In this document: piece by piece, positions 17,008-26,043 of the stretch | Position numbering within the stretch: the first letter of the stretch is position 1 | How the letters are laid out: the number at the start of each line of letters is the position of its first letter | NCBI GenBank assembly: GCA_017644045.1 | Contig: JAEPMI010000003.1 | Coordinates: 558,001 to 622,000 of the forward strand | DNA: 64,000 bases | Source: Deltaproteobacteria bacterium | GTDB lineage: Bacteria; Myxococcota_A; Polyangia; Polyangiales; Houyiibacteriaceae | Reading direction: 5' to 3' | The notes under the pieces: model-generated | What the model was told of the DNA's origin: nothing | Database searches by the model: none | What the model saw: the letters and a program-made list of their open reading frames with translations, nothing else | Program-made: the position numbers and the translations under genes

Positions 17008-18279
17008 CTACTGCGTGAGAAAGGCGGCGGCGCCCGCGAAGGCCAGGGCGACGAGGGCGACGAGCACGCCGATGAACCAGAGCGGCACACCGGCGCGAGC
17101 GGGCGTGCCGCCTTCGGCCGGGGCACTCGGGGCGACCGTCTCCGCGGCCGATTCGCTCCGCGGCCGTTCGGACTGGGTCCCGAAGGGCCCGAAGGATCCG
17201 GTGAGCGGCAACGAGCCGGTGAGCGCTTGGAACGAGCCGGTGAGGTTGGCGGCGTTGGCCGGCAGCGGGCTGCGTTCGTCTTCGGGGAAGAGCTCGTCGA
17301 GCACCTTCACCACGTCGAAGGGGCCGACCATGCCACCGCTCCGCCAGAGGAAGTCGTCGATGGCATCGGCCATCTGCCGTCCCGTCTGAAAGCGATTCGC
17401 CGGGTCCTTCTGGAGCGCCCTGTGCACCACGGCGTCGATCTCGGGCGGGACCTGGTCGTTGTGCGCGCGGGCGGACGGAGTGGGCTCGCGGATGATCGCT
17501 TCGAGCGTCGCGAGCATGTTGTCCCGGTGATAGAGGGGCCGGCAGGTCAACGCCTCGTAGAGACAGATGCCCAGCGCGAAGATGTCGCAGCGATGGTCGA
17601 GCGGACGTCCCTGCGCCTGCTCGGGGCTGAGATAGGAGTGCTTGCCCTTGAGCACACCCGCCTCTTCCTCTTCGTTGCTGGTCTTCGCGATGCCGAAGTC
17701 GAGGAGCTTGATTCGCCCGTCCCAGCCGATCATCACGTTGTGCGGGCTCACGTCGCGGTGGATGATGTCCAGCGGTCGCCCGTCGACGCCTTTGGCCTGG
17801 TGCACGTAGCCGAGCGCCAGGGCCACCTTGGCGGCGATGTGCGCCGCGATGCGCGGCGGCAGGCCCCCTTCGCTCGAAGCGCGACGCAGGAGCTTGCGCA
17901 GCGTCACGCCGTAGACGAACTCGAGGGTCATGAAGGTGGTGCCCTCGAGCTCCCCGCACTCGTACACGTGACAGACGTTCGGGTGGTAGAGGCGAACCGC
18001 CAGGCTCCCCTCGCTGCGGAACATCTGGATGAAGTCCTCGTCGGACTCCCGCTCGGGGAGGACCCGCTTCAGGACCACGTGCCGCGGCTCGCCCGACTCC
18101 TGCGGCTCCCGGGCCAGGTAGACCTCGGCCATGCCCCCACGGGCGAGCCGTCCGAGAATCTCGAAGGGACCGAGATACGCGAGGGTCGGGTAGTCAGGAA
18201 TGCTGACCACCGCGCCCACCCCACCATCGATCGTGGTCTGGTCGCCCTCGAAGTCGAAGCCTTCACCGAACTCGGCCAT
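17008..18279 (-). CDS. Membrane-anchored Hanks-type Ser/Thr protein kinase
   Basis: 423 aa. Kinase domain about 38-310: Gly loop G-R-L-A-R-G-G-M-A, catalytic Lys71 (V-V-L-K), H-R-D-V-S-P-H-N at 174-181 (Asp176, Asn181), D-F-G at 194-196, S-P-E at 218-220. All key residues are present, and HRDVSPxN is the common myxobacterial variant. An activation-loop E-E-E-E stretch follows the DFG. A Ser/Thr/Pro-rich juxtamembrane linker with L-T-G-S-F repeats leads to one C-terminal TM (about 398-421) with almost nothing beyond it, so no external sensor domain. Likely targets are unknown. Confidence 0.93.
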   Translation of the reverse strand: MAEFGEGFDFEGDQTTIDGGVGAVVSIPDYPTLAYLGPFEILGRLARGGMAEVYLAREPQESGEPRHVVLKRVLPERESDEDFIQMFRSEGSLAVRLYHPNVCHVYECGELEGTTFMTLEFVYGVTLRKLLRRASSEGGLPPRIAAHIAAKVALALGYVHQAKGVDGRPLDIIHRDVSPHNVMIGWDGRIKLLDFGIAKTSNEEEEAGVLKGKHSYLSPEQAQGRPLDHRCDIFALGICLYEALTCRPLYHRDNMLATLEAIIREPTPSARAHNDQVPPEIDAVVHRALQKDPANRFQTGRQMADAIDDFLWRSGGMVGPFDVVKVLDELFPEDERSPLPANAANLTGSFQALTGSLPLTGSFGPFGTQSERPRSESAAETVAPSAPAEGGTPARAGVPLWFIGVLVALVALAFAGAAAFLTQ

Positions 18280-18391
18280 CCCACGGAGTCTACCATCCCC
18301 GGCCGCGGACTCTCCGCAAACTCGTGGCGACGTTCGGGGCGGCGGCTATGTGCCCTCGGCCAGGGCAGTCTTTGATAGGGTCCTCACCGGA

Positions 18392-19225
18392 ATGGGAGTA
18401 GCAGTGAAGACAGTCCTTCTCTTGGTGGCGGGCCTGTGCGTCGGGGCGTGCGGCGACGACGGGCGTACGGTGGTCGACGCGGGGGGCCGCGACGGCGGTC
18501 CCATGGACGCTCCTGACGCGAGTGGCGCCGGGGATGCCGGCCCACCCGGGCTCGACGCGACGGTCGTCGACGCGAGTGTCGTCGACGGGGGTGAGGCCGA
18601 CGCGGGGCTCGCCGACCGATGCGGCGACGGTGTCGTCCAAGAGGATGCCGGCGAGCTGTGCGACGATGGCAACGACGTCGAGACGGACGGCTGTCTGAGC
18701 AGCTGCCGCTTCGCGACCTGTGGCGACGCCATCCGGCAGACGGGGGCTCCACGGTTCTCGCTCTTCGAGGACTTCGAAGATGGCACGTTCCCCCCGGGGA
18801 CGACCTTCGGCGTGAGCGGCGAGTGGTCCATCGGGGCGGACTCCATCGGCGGGAGTCTGGCCGCTCACGTCACGCCGCCCGGGAGCGGAACCCGACTGAT
18901 GACCATCCCGTTCGATGCGCCGACGTCCGGGACGCTTCGCTTTCGCTGGAGCGTGGGTCAGGAGGAGCTCGGCGTCTTCGTGGACGGCGATCTTCTTGGC
19001 GATCCAACGGGCGACTGGACCTGGCAGCTGTGGGAAGTGCCGCTCTCCGCCGGGGCGCACGAGCTCGGGCTGAGTTGCAGGGGAAGCACCGCTGGTGTGT
19101 TTCGCGTCGACGGCTGCTGGATCGACAACCTCTGGTTCATCGCCGATGAACCCGTGGACGAGGTCTGCGACGACGGGAACGACGACGAAGCGGACGGCTG
19201 TACGTCATCCTGCGAAGCGACCTGA
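18392..19225 (+). CDS. Lipoprotein with DUF4215 (Cys-rich myxo) repeats and an MAM-like beta domain
   Basis: 277 aa from ATG 18392. GTG at 18404 (Val-Lys-Thr) is a good alternative with GGGAG just before it. Lipobox V-G-A-C, then an Asp/Ala/Gly stalk. Two DUF4215 units with the pattern C-D-D-G-N-D-x-E-x-D-G-C-x-S-S-C flank a 130-residue beta-sandwich-like insert (F-E-D-F-E-D-G-T-F ... W-Q-L-W-E-V-P-L-S-A-G-A-H), similar to MAM or jelly-roll binding modules. Surface protein; ligand unknown. Ends 21 bp from the convergent repeat lipoprotein. Confidence 0.8.
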   Translation: MGVAVKTVLLLVAGLCVGACGDDGRTVVDAGGRDGGPMDAPDASGAGDAGPPGLDATVVDASVVDGGEADAGLADRCGDGVVQEDAGELCDDGNDVETDGCLSSCRFATCGDAIRQTGAPRFSLFEDFEDGTFPPGTTFGVSGEWSIGADSIGGSLAAHVTPPGSGTRLMTIPFDAPTSGTLRFRWSVGQEELGVFVDGDLLGDPTGDWTWQLWEVPLSAGAHELGLSCRGSTAGVFRVDGCWIDNLWFIADEPVDEVCDDGNDDEADGCTSSCEAT

Positions 19226-19246
19226 CCCTCGGCGGTCTCCACTGCT

Positions 19247-21442
19247 CTATTCGAGCTGCACGCACTGCGCGAGGATGCGCCACCCCGCGGGCAAAGTGGT
19301 GCCGGCGTCGACCTGGTAGACGAAGCGGTCTCCCGCGCCGTTCGGGTCGAGGTCTTCGTGGCGCTCGTAGAGCAGATCGTACGTGCCCGGGAGGAGCGTC
19401 GCGTCGATCGCGGCGGTGACCAGCTCGCTCGTGTTCAGGTGGTAGTCGACCCGACCGATGCGATGGCGAACCCGCGTGTCGCGCGAGATGGCCCAGATGT
19501 ACCCGTCCCGGTCGCGTGAGTCGATCGCGCTCATCGGCGGCGCCGCCCCGTCGAGGGTGATCGCGCCGGTGAGGTTCGCCCGCGGGATGTCGACGTTCAG
19601 GGTGCTGCTTCCGGTCGGGATGACCACGTCGGTTCGAAGGATGCGCCACCCGGCCGGCAAGGTGGTGCCGGCGTCGACACGGTAGACGAAGCGATCGCCC
19701 GCGCCCGTGCTGTCCAGGTCTTCGTGGCGCTCGTAGAGCAGGTCGTAGGTACCGGGGAGGAGCGTCGCGTCGATCGCCGCGGTGACCAGGTCGCTGGTGT
19801 TGAGGTGGTAGTCGATGCGCCCGATGCGATGGCGAACGCGCGTGTCGTGCGCGACGGCCCAGATGTATCCGTCGCGGTCGCGCGAGTCGATCGCGCTCGA
19901 GGGCGGCGGCGATCCGTCGAGGGTGATCGCGCCGGTGACGTTCGCTCGCGGGATGTCGACGTCGAGCGTGCTGGTGCCGACGGGGATCACCACGTCGGTT
20001 CGAAGGATGCGCCACCCGGCCGGCAAGGTGGTGCCGGCGTCGACGCGGTAGACGAAGCGGTCCCCTGCACCGCTCGAGTCCAGGTCCTCGTGGCGCTCGT
20101 AGAGCAGGTCGTAGGTGCCGGGGAGGAGGGTCGCGTCGATCGCCGCGGTGACCAGGTCGCTGGTGTTGAGGTGGTAGTCGATGCGCCCGATGCGGTGGCG
20201 AACGCGCGTGTCGTGCGCGATGGCCCAGATGTAGCCGTCCCGGTCGCGCGAGTCGATGGCGCTGGCGGGTGGCGGCGACCCGTCGAGAGTGATCGCGCCG
20301 GTGACGTTTGCCCGCGGGATGTCGACGTCGAGCGTGCTGCTGCCCGCCGGGATCACCACGTCGGTGCGCAGGACGCGCCAGCCGGCGGGTAGGGTGGTGC
20401 CGGCGTCGACCCGGTAGACGAAGCGGTCGCCCGCGCCGGTGCTGTCCAGGTCCTCGTGCCGCTCGTAGAGGAGGTCGTAGGTGCCCGGGACGAGCGTCGC
20501 GTCGATCGCGGCGGTCACGAGGTCGCTGGTGTTCAGGTGGTAGTCGATGCGCCCGATGCGATGGCGGACCTCGGTGTCGTGCGCGACCGCCCAGACATAA
20601 CCGTCGCGGTCGCGCGAGTCGATCGCGCTGGCGGGTGGCGGCGCGCCGTCGAGGGTGATCGCGCCGGTGACGTTGGCCCGCGGGATGTCGACGTCGAGCG
20701 TGCTGTTGCCGACCGGGATCACGACGTCGGTTCGAAGGACCCGCCAGCCGGCGGGCAAGGTGGTGCCGGCGTCGACGCGATAGACGAAGCGATCGCCTGC
20801 CCCGTTGCTGTCCAGGTCCTCGTGGCGCTCGTAGAGCAGGTCATAGGTGCCGGGGAGGAGCGTCGCGTCGATGGCGGCGGTGACCAGGTCGCTCGTGTTC
20901 AGGTGGTAGTCGATGCGCCCGATGCGGTGGCGGACCTCGGTGTCGTGCGCGACGGCCCAGATGTAGCCGTCCCGGTCGCGCGAGTCGGACGCGCTCGCGG
21001 GCGGTGGCGCACCATCGAGGGTGATCGTGCCGGTGACGTTGGCCCGCGGGATGTCGACGTCGAGCGTGCTGGTGCCGACCGGGATCACCACGTCGGTTCG
21101 AAGGATGCGCCACCCGGCAGGCAGGGTGGTGCCGGCGTCGACGCGGTAGACGAAGCGATCGCCGGCGCCCGTGCTGTCCAGGTCTTCGTGCCGCTCGTAG
21201 AGCAGGTCGTAGACGCCGGGGATGAGGGTCGCGTCGATGGCGGCGGTGACGAGGTCGCTGGTGTTGAGGTGATAGTCGATGCGCCCGATGCGGTGGCGAA
21301 CCTGCGTGTCGCGCGCAATGGCCCAGATGTAGCCGTCCCGGTCGCGCGAGTCGATCGCGCTCGTCGGCGGCGACGCGCCATCGAGGGTGATCGCGCCGGT
21401 GACGTTCGCGCGCGCGATGTCGACGGTGGCGGACCACGGCGT
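19247..21442 (-). repeat. Six tandem 366-bp repeats inside the 1310-aa lipoprotein gene
   Basis: The same landmark (complement of the R-I-L-R-T codons) occurs at 19275, 19641, 20007, 20373, 20739 and 21105, a constant spacing of 366 bases with no indels. The units differ mostly at synonymous or conservative positions, which indicates recent amplification or gene conversion. Confidence 0.95.
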
Positions 21443-23179
21443 CGTCGTGTCGCAGGCGATGACCCCGCAGCTGGCGCTCGGCGTGCCCGCGCACGCTCCG
21501 CCGGTCGTGAGGCACCGGTCGTCCAGAGTGCACGCGATACCATCGTCGCACGTCGCCCCTGCCGGTCGTGTGATCGGCGGGAAGCTCTCACTCGCCTCGT
21601 CGCAGGCGCCATAGGAGGTGCACCCGGAGGGGGCCGGTGCCACCGGCACGTTCTCGGTCAGGCAACCATCGGCCGACGCCTCCGGATCACTCGGCGCGCA
21701 CCGCTCGGTCCCGGTGCAGTAGAGCCCGTCGTCGCAGGCGGCGTCGGAGTCGATGTGCGATGCCGTGCCTCCGCTGCACGAGTCGATCGTGCACGCGACG
21801 CCATCGTCCGGTACCAGCGTGTCGTCGACCGTGAACTGGCAGCCGGTGACCGCGTCGCAGGAGCTCGTGGTGCACGGGTTGGCGTCATCGCAAACGACGG
21901 CGGTGCCGCCACCGCAGACGCTCGCCGTGCAGGTCTGACCGCTCGAGCAGACCGTGTCCGAGCATGGGCTACCGTCGGCGAGCGGGAGGAAGTCGCAACC
22001 CGTCATCGTGGGCACGTCATCGGTGCAGGGGTTGCCGTCGTCGCACACCGGCGTGAAGCACTCGGCGCTCCCGTCCGTCGCCCGCCGACAGGCCTGTGTG
22101 CCGCACGGATGCGGGAGGCAGGGATCGTCGGTGCAGCCCCCGACCCCGTCCTCGTGGAGCCCGGGGTCGCACAGGCATCGCGCCGCGCCGTCTTCTTCGA
22201 CACAGACCCCGCGGCCGGCGTCGGCGCAGGGGTTCGGCACGCAGACGTCGTCCGTGCACCCGCCCATGCCATCGTCGTGGAAGCCGCTCGCGCACTCGTC
22301 GCAGTACGCCCCCGCGTAGCCGGCGTCGCACGTGCACAGGACTCGCCCGCCGTCGATCGCGCACGAGCCGTGACCGTCACAGCTCGTCGCGTCGCAGGTC
22401 TCGTCCGGGACGCAGTCCTCCCCGTCGAGGTGTGTCCCGACCGGGCACACACACTGCACGTCCTCATCGACGACCACGCATCGGGTCAGCGGCGGCGCCG
22501 TGCACGGGTCGGGGAGGCAGCGATCGGTCGTGCATCCACCCATGCCGTCGTCGTGGAAGCCGCCCTCGTCGTCGCAGCTCCCACAGAAGCGGCCGCCGAA
22601 CCCGACTTCGCACACGCACGAGGGGCCGTCTTCGGAGTCCAGGCATTCGCCACGGCCGCCACAGGTCGTCGGGGAGCACGTCTCGTCCGGGACGCACACG
22701 CCCATCTCTTCGTGAAAGCCCGGGCTGCACCCACAGACGGCGGCTCCGTCGACCACCGAGCAGGAGGCGCGCTCGGGCTCGTCGCACGGATTCGGATGGC
22801 AGAGATTCGAGTCGCACTCGCCGAGCTCGTTGCGCAAGTACCCCTCCGCGCACGTCTCGCAGAAGCGACCGGCGTAGCCGTCCGGGCACTCGCAGACCGG
22901 CCCATCGTCCTCCAGGCGGCAGATCCCGCCTGCCTCGCACGTCGCGCTGGTGCACTCGGTGCTCGGAGCGCACGCCCCGTCGAGCTCGACCGTGCCGGCC
23001 GGACAACGACACTCCGCCGCTCCCTCGACGACCTCGCAGCTCTGCTCGGCGATCGGACACACGACGGCCTCGCAGAGGTCCTCCACGCACTCCTCGCCGG
23101 GGCACGGATCCACGGGATCCCCGCAGGCGCTCGCGAAGAGCATGGCCAGGAGGAGCGCTCGGCTGAGGGTAGAGCTCAC
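19247..23179 (-). CDS. 1310-aa lipoprotein: EGF-like Cys-rich region followed by six 122-aa tandem repeats
   Basis: GTG 23179 chosen because it opens the lipoprotein signal V-S-S-T-L-S-R-A-L-L-L with lipobox A-S-A-C; the 40-residue upstream frame is Arg-rich and overlaps the divergent gene. Residues about 20-430 hold EGF-like modules (C-x-C-x-x-G-x-x-G-x-x-C) with C-x-x-N-P-C and G-F-H-D-D-G-M-G-G-C units. Residues 430-570 are Cys-rich myxo units (C-D-D-G-N-P-C, C-D-D-A-N-P-C). From about 575 to the end come six repeats, each A-N-V-T-G-A-I-T-L-D-G ... D-R-D-G-Y-I-W-A ... Y-H-L-N-T-S-D-L-V-T-A-A-I-D. Each repeat looks like a carboxypeptidase-regulatory-like beta module. Probable long surface adhesin or matrix protein. 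Confidence 0.85.
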   Translation of the reverse strand: MSSTLSRALLLAMLFASACGDPVDPCPGEECVEDLCEAVVCPIAEQSCEVVEGAAECRCPAGTVELDGACAPSTECTSATCEAGGICRLEDDGPVCECPDGYAGRFCETCAEGYLRNELGECDSNLCHPNPCDEPERASCSVVDGAAVCGCSPGFHEEMGVCVPDETCSPTTCGGRGECLDSEDGPSCVCEVGFGGRFCGSCDDEGGFHDDGMGGCTTDRCLPDPCTAPPLTRCVVVDEDVQCVCPVGTHLDGEDCVPDETCDATSCDGHGSCAIDGGRVLCTCDAGYAGAYCDECASGFHDDGMGGCTDDVCVPNPCADAGRGVCVEEDGAARCLCDPGLHEDGVGGCTDDPCLPHPCGTQACRRATDGSAECFTPVCDDGNPCTDDVPTMTGCDFLPLADGSPCSDTVCSSGQTCTASVCGGGTAVVCDDANPCTTSSCDAVTGCQFTVDDTLVPDDGVACTIDSCSGGTASHIDSDAACDDGLYCTGTERCAPSDPEASADGCLTENVPVAPAPSGCTSYGACDEASESFPPITRPAGATCDDGIACTLDDRCLTTGGACAGTPSASCGVIACDTTTPWSATVDIARANVTGAITLDGASPPTSAIDSRDRDGYIWAIARDTQVRHRIGRIDYHLNTSDLVTAAIDATLIPGVYDLLYERHEDLDSTGAGDRFVYRVDAGTTLPAGWRILRTDVVIPVGTSTLDVDIPRANVTGTITLDGAPPPASASDSRDRDGYIWAVAHDTEVRHRIGRIDYHLNTSDLVTAAIDATLLPGTYDLLYERHEDLDSNGAGDRFVYRVDAGTTLPAGWRVLRTDVVIPVGNSTLDVDIPRANVTGAITLDGAPPPASAIDSRDRDGYVWAVAHDTEVRHRIGRIDYHLNTSDLVTAAIDATLVPGTYDLLYERHEDLDSTGAGDRFVYRVDAGTTLPAGWRVLRTDVVIPAGSSTLDVDIPRANVTGAITLDGSPPPASAIDSRDRDGYIWAIAHDTRVRHRIGRIDYHLNTSDLVTAAIDATLLPGTYDLLYERHEDLDSSGAGDRFVYRVDAGTTLPAGWRILRTDVVIPVGTSTLDVDIPRANVTGAITLDGSPPPSSAIDSRDRDGYIWAVAHDTRVRHRIGRIDYHLNTSDLVTAAIDATLLPGTYDLLYERHEDLDSTGAGDRFVYRVDAGTTLPAGWRILRTDVVIPTGSSTLNVDIPRANLTGAITLDGAAPPMSAIDSRDRDGYIWAISRDTRVRHRIGRVDYHLNTSELVTAAIDATLLPGTYDLLYERHEDLDPNGAGDRFVYQVDAGTTLPAGWRILAQCVQLE

Positions 23180-23282
23180 GCCCGGTCTACGGCCTGCCCC
23201 CCGAAACCTCCCTTCGGAGCGATTTCCTCCTTTTTCGGGTCGGGACGAAACTCGTGGGCGCAGGGGCCGAAACGGTCCGCAC

Positions 23283-24335
23283 ATGCCGCAATACGACATC
23301 CCCTCGCGAACCTGGGACCCCTTTCGCCGGCCTTCGGGCGAGACGGAGCCCTCGTCCAGATCGGCCAGCCTGCGCAGTCGTCATCTGGTTCGCCCACGCC
23401 TGCTACCGGCGTTCGGCTTCGTGACGCTCGCCCTCCTGCTCGGGCGCCTGGAGCTCGGCTTCTTCGCCCTCTACCTCGTCGCCAGGGAGACCGAGCTCTC
23501 CCGTCCGGGCGGCGGGGTCGGGCTCTCCACGACCGCCCTCTGGGTGACGGGCGTGGGCATGCTGCTGAGCTACACCCGAAGCGACTCCTGGGGATCGGCC
23601 GCCGAAGTGGCCGTCGTTCTCTTCGGTATGGGGGCCGCGCGCGTCGGACGACGCACGCATCCGGGCAAGATGGTCTGGGTCCTCGGCCTGGTTGCCTTCG
23701 TGGCCTGCTTGCCGCTCGGCGAGGTGGTTTGGTTCCTGGTCCACGGAGCCCTCGCCTGCCTGCTGGCGCTGCTCGCCTGGACGTGGATGCGCGACACGCC
23801 GGAGCCGCCGGGGCGGACGCTCGCCAAGGAGCTCGGCGGGAGCTTCGACCTGGAGACCCAGGAGGTTCGCGCCGAAGAGGGCGGCGTCGAAGTCGTGGGC
23901 TTCCTCTACCCCCACCTCTGGTGCACTGGCCCCATGCCGTCACGGGCCGCTCACGAGGACGCGGCGGTCACGATGCGCGCCTGCCGGTGCGACGCGTGTC
24001 GAAGCTTCGACCCCAAGGACGCGAGCGAGACCGTTCTGGACGTCGATGGCCACACGGTGACCATCGCCCATCGCGGCCTCGAGCAGCTCGTTCGCTCGGT
24101 GGACCAGGGTGAGCTCCGCGCTCTGCTTCGCCAGCTCGCCGCGTTGCCCCACGGCAAGGTGGTCCTCGTCGACGGCGAGATGTCCGTGCGCGCCGGCGGC
24201 GTCCCGCGTGACGTGCGTGCGGCGGGACCTCGGGCGGCGGCCTCCTGGTCCTCTCGCACCGGCGCGCAGGTCTTTCGTCTGGCCTTCGCCCTCCACGACT
24301 ACCTCGAGCGGTCTGCGACCCAGACCTATCGCTGA
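23283..24335 (+). CDS. Membrane protein with C-terminal cytoplasmic domain, unknown
   Basis: 350 aa from ATG 23283. Several membrane helices lie between about 40 and 170 (F-G-F-V-T-L-A-L-L-L-G-R-L-E-L-G-F-F-A-L-Y, L-W-V-T-G-V-G-M-L-L, W-V-L-G-L-V-A-F-V-A-C, W-F-L-V-H-G-A-L-A-C-L-L-A-L-L-A-W). A soluble C-terminal domain of about 170 residues contains Cys residues in C-R-C-D-A-C and strands H-T-V-T-I-A-H-R. No family recognised. The next gene starts 29 bases downstream, so the two likely form an operon. Confidence 0.7.
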   Translation: MPQYDIPSRTWDPFRRPSGETEPSSRSASLRSRHLVRPRLLPAFGFVTLALLLGRLELGFFALYLVARETELSRPGGGVGLSTTALWVTGVGMLLSYTRSDSWGSAAEVAVVLFGMGAARVGRRTHPGKMVWVLGLVAFVACLPLGEVVWFLVHGALACLLALLAWTWMRDTPEPPGRTLAKELGGSFDLETQEVRAEEGGVEVVGFLYPHLWCTGPMPSRAAHEDAAVTMRACRCDACRSFDPKDASETVLDVDGHTVTIAHRGLEQLVRSVDQGELRALLRQLAALPHGKVVLVDGEMSVRAGGVPRDVRAAGPRAAASWSSRTGAQVFRLAFALHDYLERSATQTYR

Positions 24336-24364
24336 CATCCACCCACACCGAGAGAGACCAAGTC

Positions 24365-25924
24365 ATGCCCGAGCCCGGTTCCGTCACTGCCCGTTCCACG
24401 CAGGCCAACACTCCATTCATCGATGCGTTCGCAGGTTCGTCTCCGAACGCCTCGCCCACGGAGATCGCGAGCGAGCTCCGCGAGCTGACCTCGGCCGTCG
24501 GCGGCCGGTCGCCGGCTCGCGATGCCTCGCGCGACGCGGCCCAGCAGGTCCTCGCGAACACGGACGCCCTCATCGCCTCCGTCCCCGAGGGCGCGGGGCG
24601 AACCGAAGTGGTCACCGCGCTCGCCGAGCTGAAGCAGGCATTGGCGAACGCGACGCGCGATCAGGCCACCGCTCAGGTCTTCGACTCCTCCGCGAGTCGT
24701 CGCCAGTCCCTCGCGGACTCGGCTCGTCGCCAGATCAAGATCGGCGCGGTCGCGATGGCTCGGACGGGACACCCCGGTGCCTTTGCTCGCGCGATCGTCG
24801 GCCACCCGAGTCCCCGACACATGCGGTCGCTCGGTCAGGTCACCGAGGCGGACCTCCGACAGTCGCTCGCCATGGAGGGGATCGCGCCGATGGCTGCCCG
24901 CGACGAAGCCGTCGACCGCGTCGAGACGGCGATCGCCGACCGCTTTCAAGAGGCCGTGCAGGAGCGGGGGCAGCGGGCCCTCGAGCGCCGCGCGGGCCAG
25001 CTCAGGGAGGCCGCGGATGGCTTCGGCCGAACCCCGATGGCGCCGGAGAGCGCGAGTCTGCTCGGCGCCGTGCTCGGTGAGGAGACTCGAGGTGAGCTGC
25101 TCCGGCAGTTCGAGCTGATCGGCGTGAACGCCGGTCCGCTACGCGACGCGGTCCGGTCGGGACGGGTGGATGGTCGCGGGGCCACCGAGACCCTGACGCA
25201 GATTCTCCCGGGGGTCCTGCGGGAGGCGGCCGAGCGACTGGACGACACGGCTGCGACCGTCGCGGGATGGGACCGCTCCGACCTGCGGGACGCGGTCGCA
25301 TCGGAAGCCTTTCCCGAGATCGTCGGTGAAATGAAGACCCGATGGGCGATGAACGGAATCGTCGGTCAGGCCGTGAACGACCACATCTCCGAAGCGCGCG
25401 AGCGCGTCGCAGACCGGGAGAACGCCATCAAGTACGCGATGATGGGTGCCGCCGGGCTCGGTGGTCTCATCTTTGGCGGAACGCTCGCGGCGACGGCCAT
25501 CGCGGGAGGTGGCGCGGTGTTGCGCGAAGGGATCGAGATCAACGGCGTCTGGACGCGACAGGAGGTGTCGGCGGCGGCGGCCACGGCTGGAGTGGGCCGG
25601 ATGGAGACGGCGGAGGCCGACCAGCGGCGTGCCGTCATCGCCACCATGGCGGGGGTCACGGCTGCGGCGGTCGACACGCTCTTCGCGGCGCTGATGGCGG
25701 AGGGGCACCACGAGTTCGCCCACGCGCTCGAGCACGCCGCGGCTCGAGGCTCGGAAGAGGCGGTGAAGGGTGTCGTCGAACGCTTCCTCCGGGACAACGC
25801 GACGGCCGCGGCGCTCCTCGAGGTGGGCGGCGACGTGGGGGCCTTGATCCTCGAGTTCGCCGGCGCCCTGGGGATCGACGCGGCGAAGCACCACGTCGAG
25901 CACGCGGCCGAAGGCCATCACTGA
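24365..25924 (+). CDS. 519-aa helical protein with a Gly/Ala-rich membrane-like segment, unknown
   Basis: Start ATG 24365 with an upstream G-A-G-A-G-A stretch. Residues 1-60 are low complexity (Ser/Pro/Ala, no signal peptide). 60-370 are mostly alpha-helical with charged heptads. A hydrophobic Gly/Ala segment at about 359-380 (M-M-G-A-A-G-L-G-G-L-I-F-G-G-T-L-A-A-T-A-I-A-G) could insert in a membrane. The C-terminus is His-rich (E-G-H-H-E-F-A-H-A-L-E-H, ending E-G-H-H). It resembles translocator or pore-type effectors in layout only; no homology was established. Paired with the membrane protein gene just upstream, as is the locus at 33154-34669. Confidence 0.6.
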   Translation: MPEPGSVTARSTQANTPFIDAFAGSSPNASPTEIASELRELTSAVGGRSPARDASRDAAQQVLANTDALIASVPEGAGRTEVVTALAELKQALANATRDQATAQVFDSSASRRQSLADSARRQIKIGAVAMARTGHPGAFARAIVGHPSPRHMRSLGQVTEADLRQSLAMEGIAPMAARDEAVDRVETAIADRFQEAVQERGQRALERRAGQLREAADGFGRTPMAPESASLLGAVLGEETRGELLRQFELIGVNAGPLRDAVRSGRVDGRGATETLTQILPGVLREAAERLDDTAATVAGWDRSDLRDAVASEAFPEIVGEMKTRWAMNGIVGQAVNDHISEARERVADRENAIKYAMMGAAGLGGLIFGGTLAATAIAGGGAVLREGIEINGVWTRQEVSAAAATAGVGRMETAEADQRRAVIATMAGVTAAAVDTLFAALMAEGHHEFAHALEHAAARGSEEAVKGVVERFLRDNATAAALLEVGGDVGALILEFAGALGIDAAKHHVEHAAEGHH

Positions 25925-25983
25925 GCCAGACCGTGTTCGGCCACATGGTGCACGTCTGCGGTGTAGGCGTGACCATCGGCGGT

Positions 25984-26017
25984 GCTGGCGACCGGGCGGT
26001 CACCGCCCGGCGCCAGC
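25984..26017. terminator. Strong hairpin between convergent genes (bidirectional terminator candidate)
   Basis: GCTGGCG-A-CCGGGCGG-TCA-CCGCCCGG-CGCCAGC folds into a 15-bp stem with one bulged A and a three-base loop. It lies between the stop codons of the 519-aa gene (+) and the FG-GAP lipoprotein (-). No T-run follows on either side. Confidence 0.55.
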
Positions 26018-26043
26018 TGGAGGGCGCTCTGCCGAGCAGCGGA

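Noticed and set aside
16583-17959. 458-codon minus frame overlapping the kinase
   Set aside because: Another frame of the kinase gene; no kinase motifs and Arg/Gly-rich.
20456-24112. 1218-codon open frame on the + strand opposite the repeat lipoprotein
   Set aside because: It is the antisense shadow of a repetitive GC-rich gene. Its sequence is an Arg/Val/Asp pattern with no domain, and the minus frame has signal, EGF and repeat logic.
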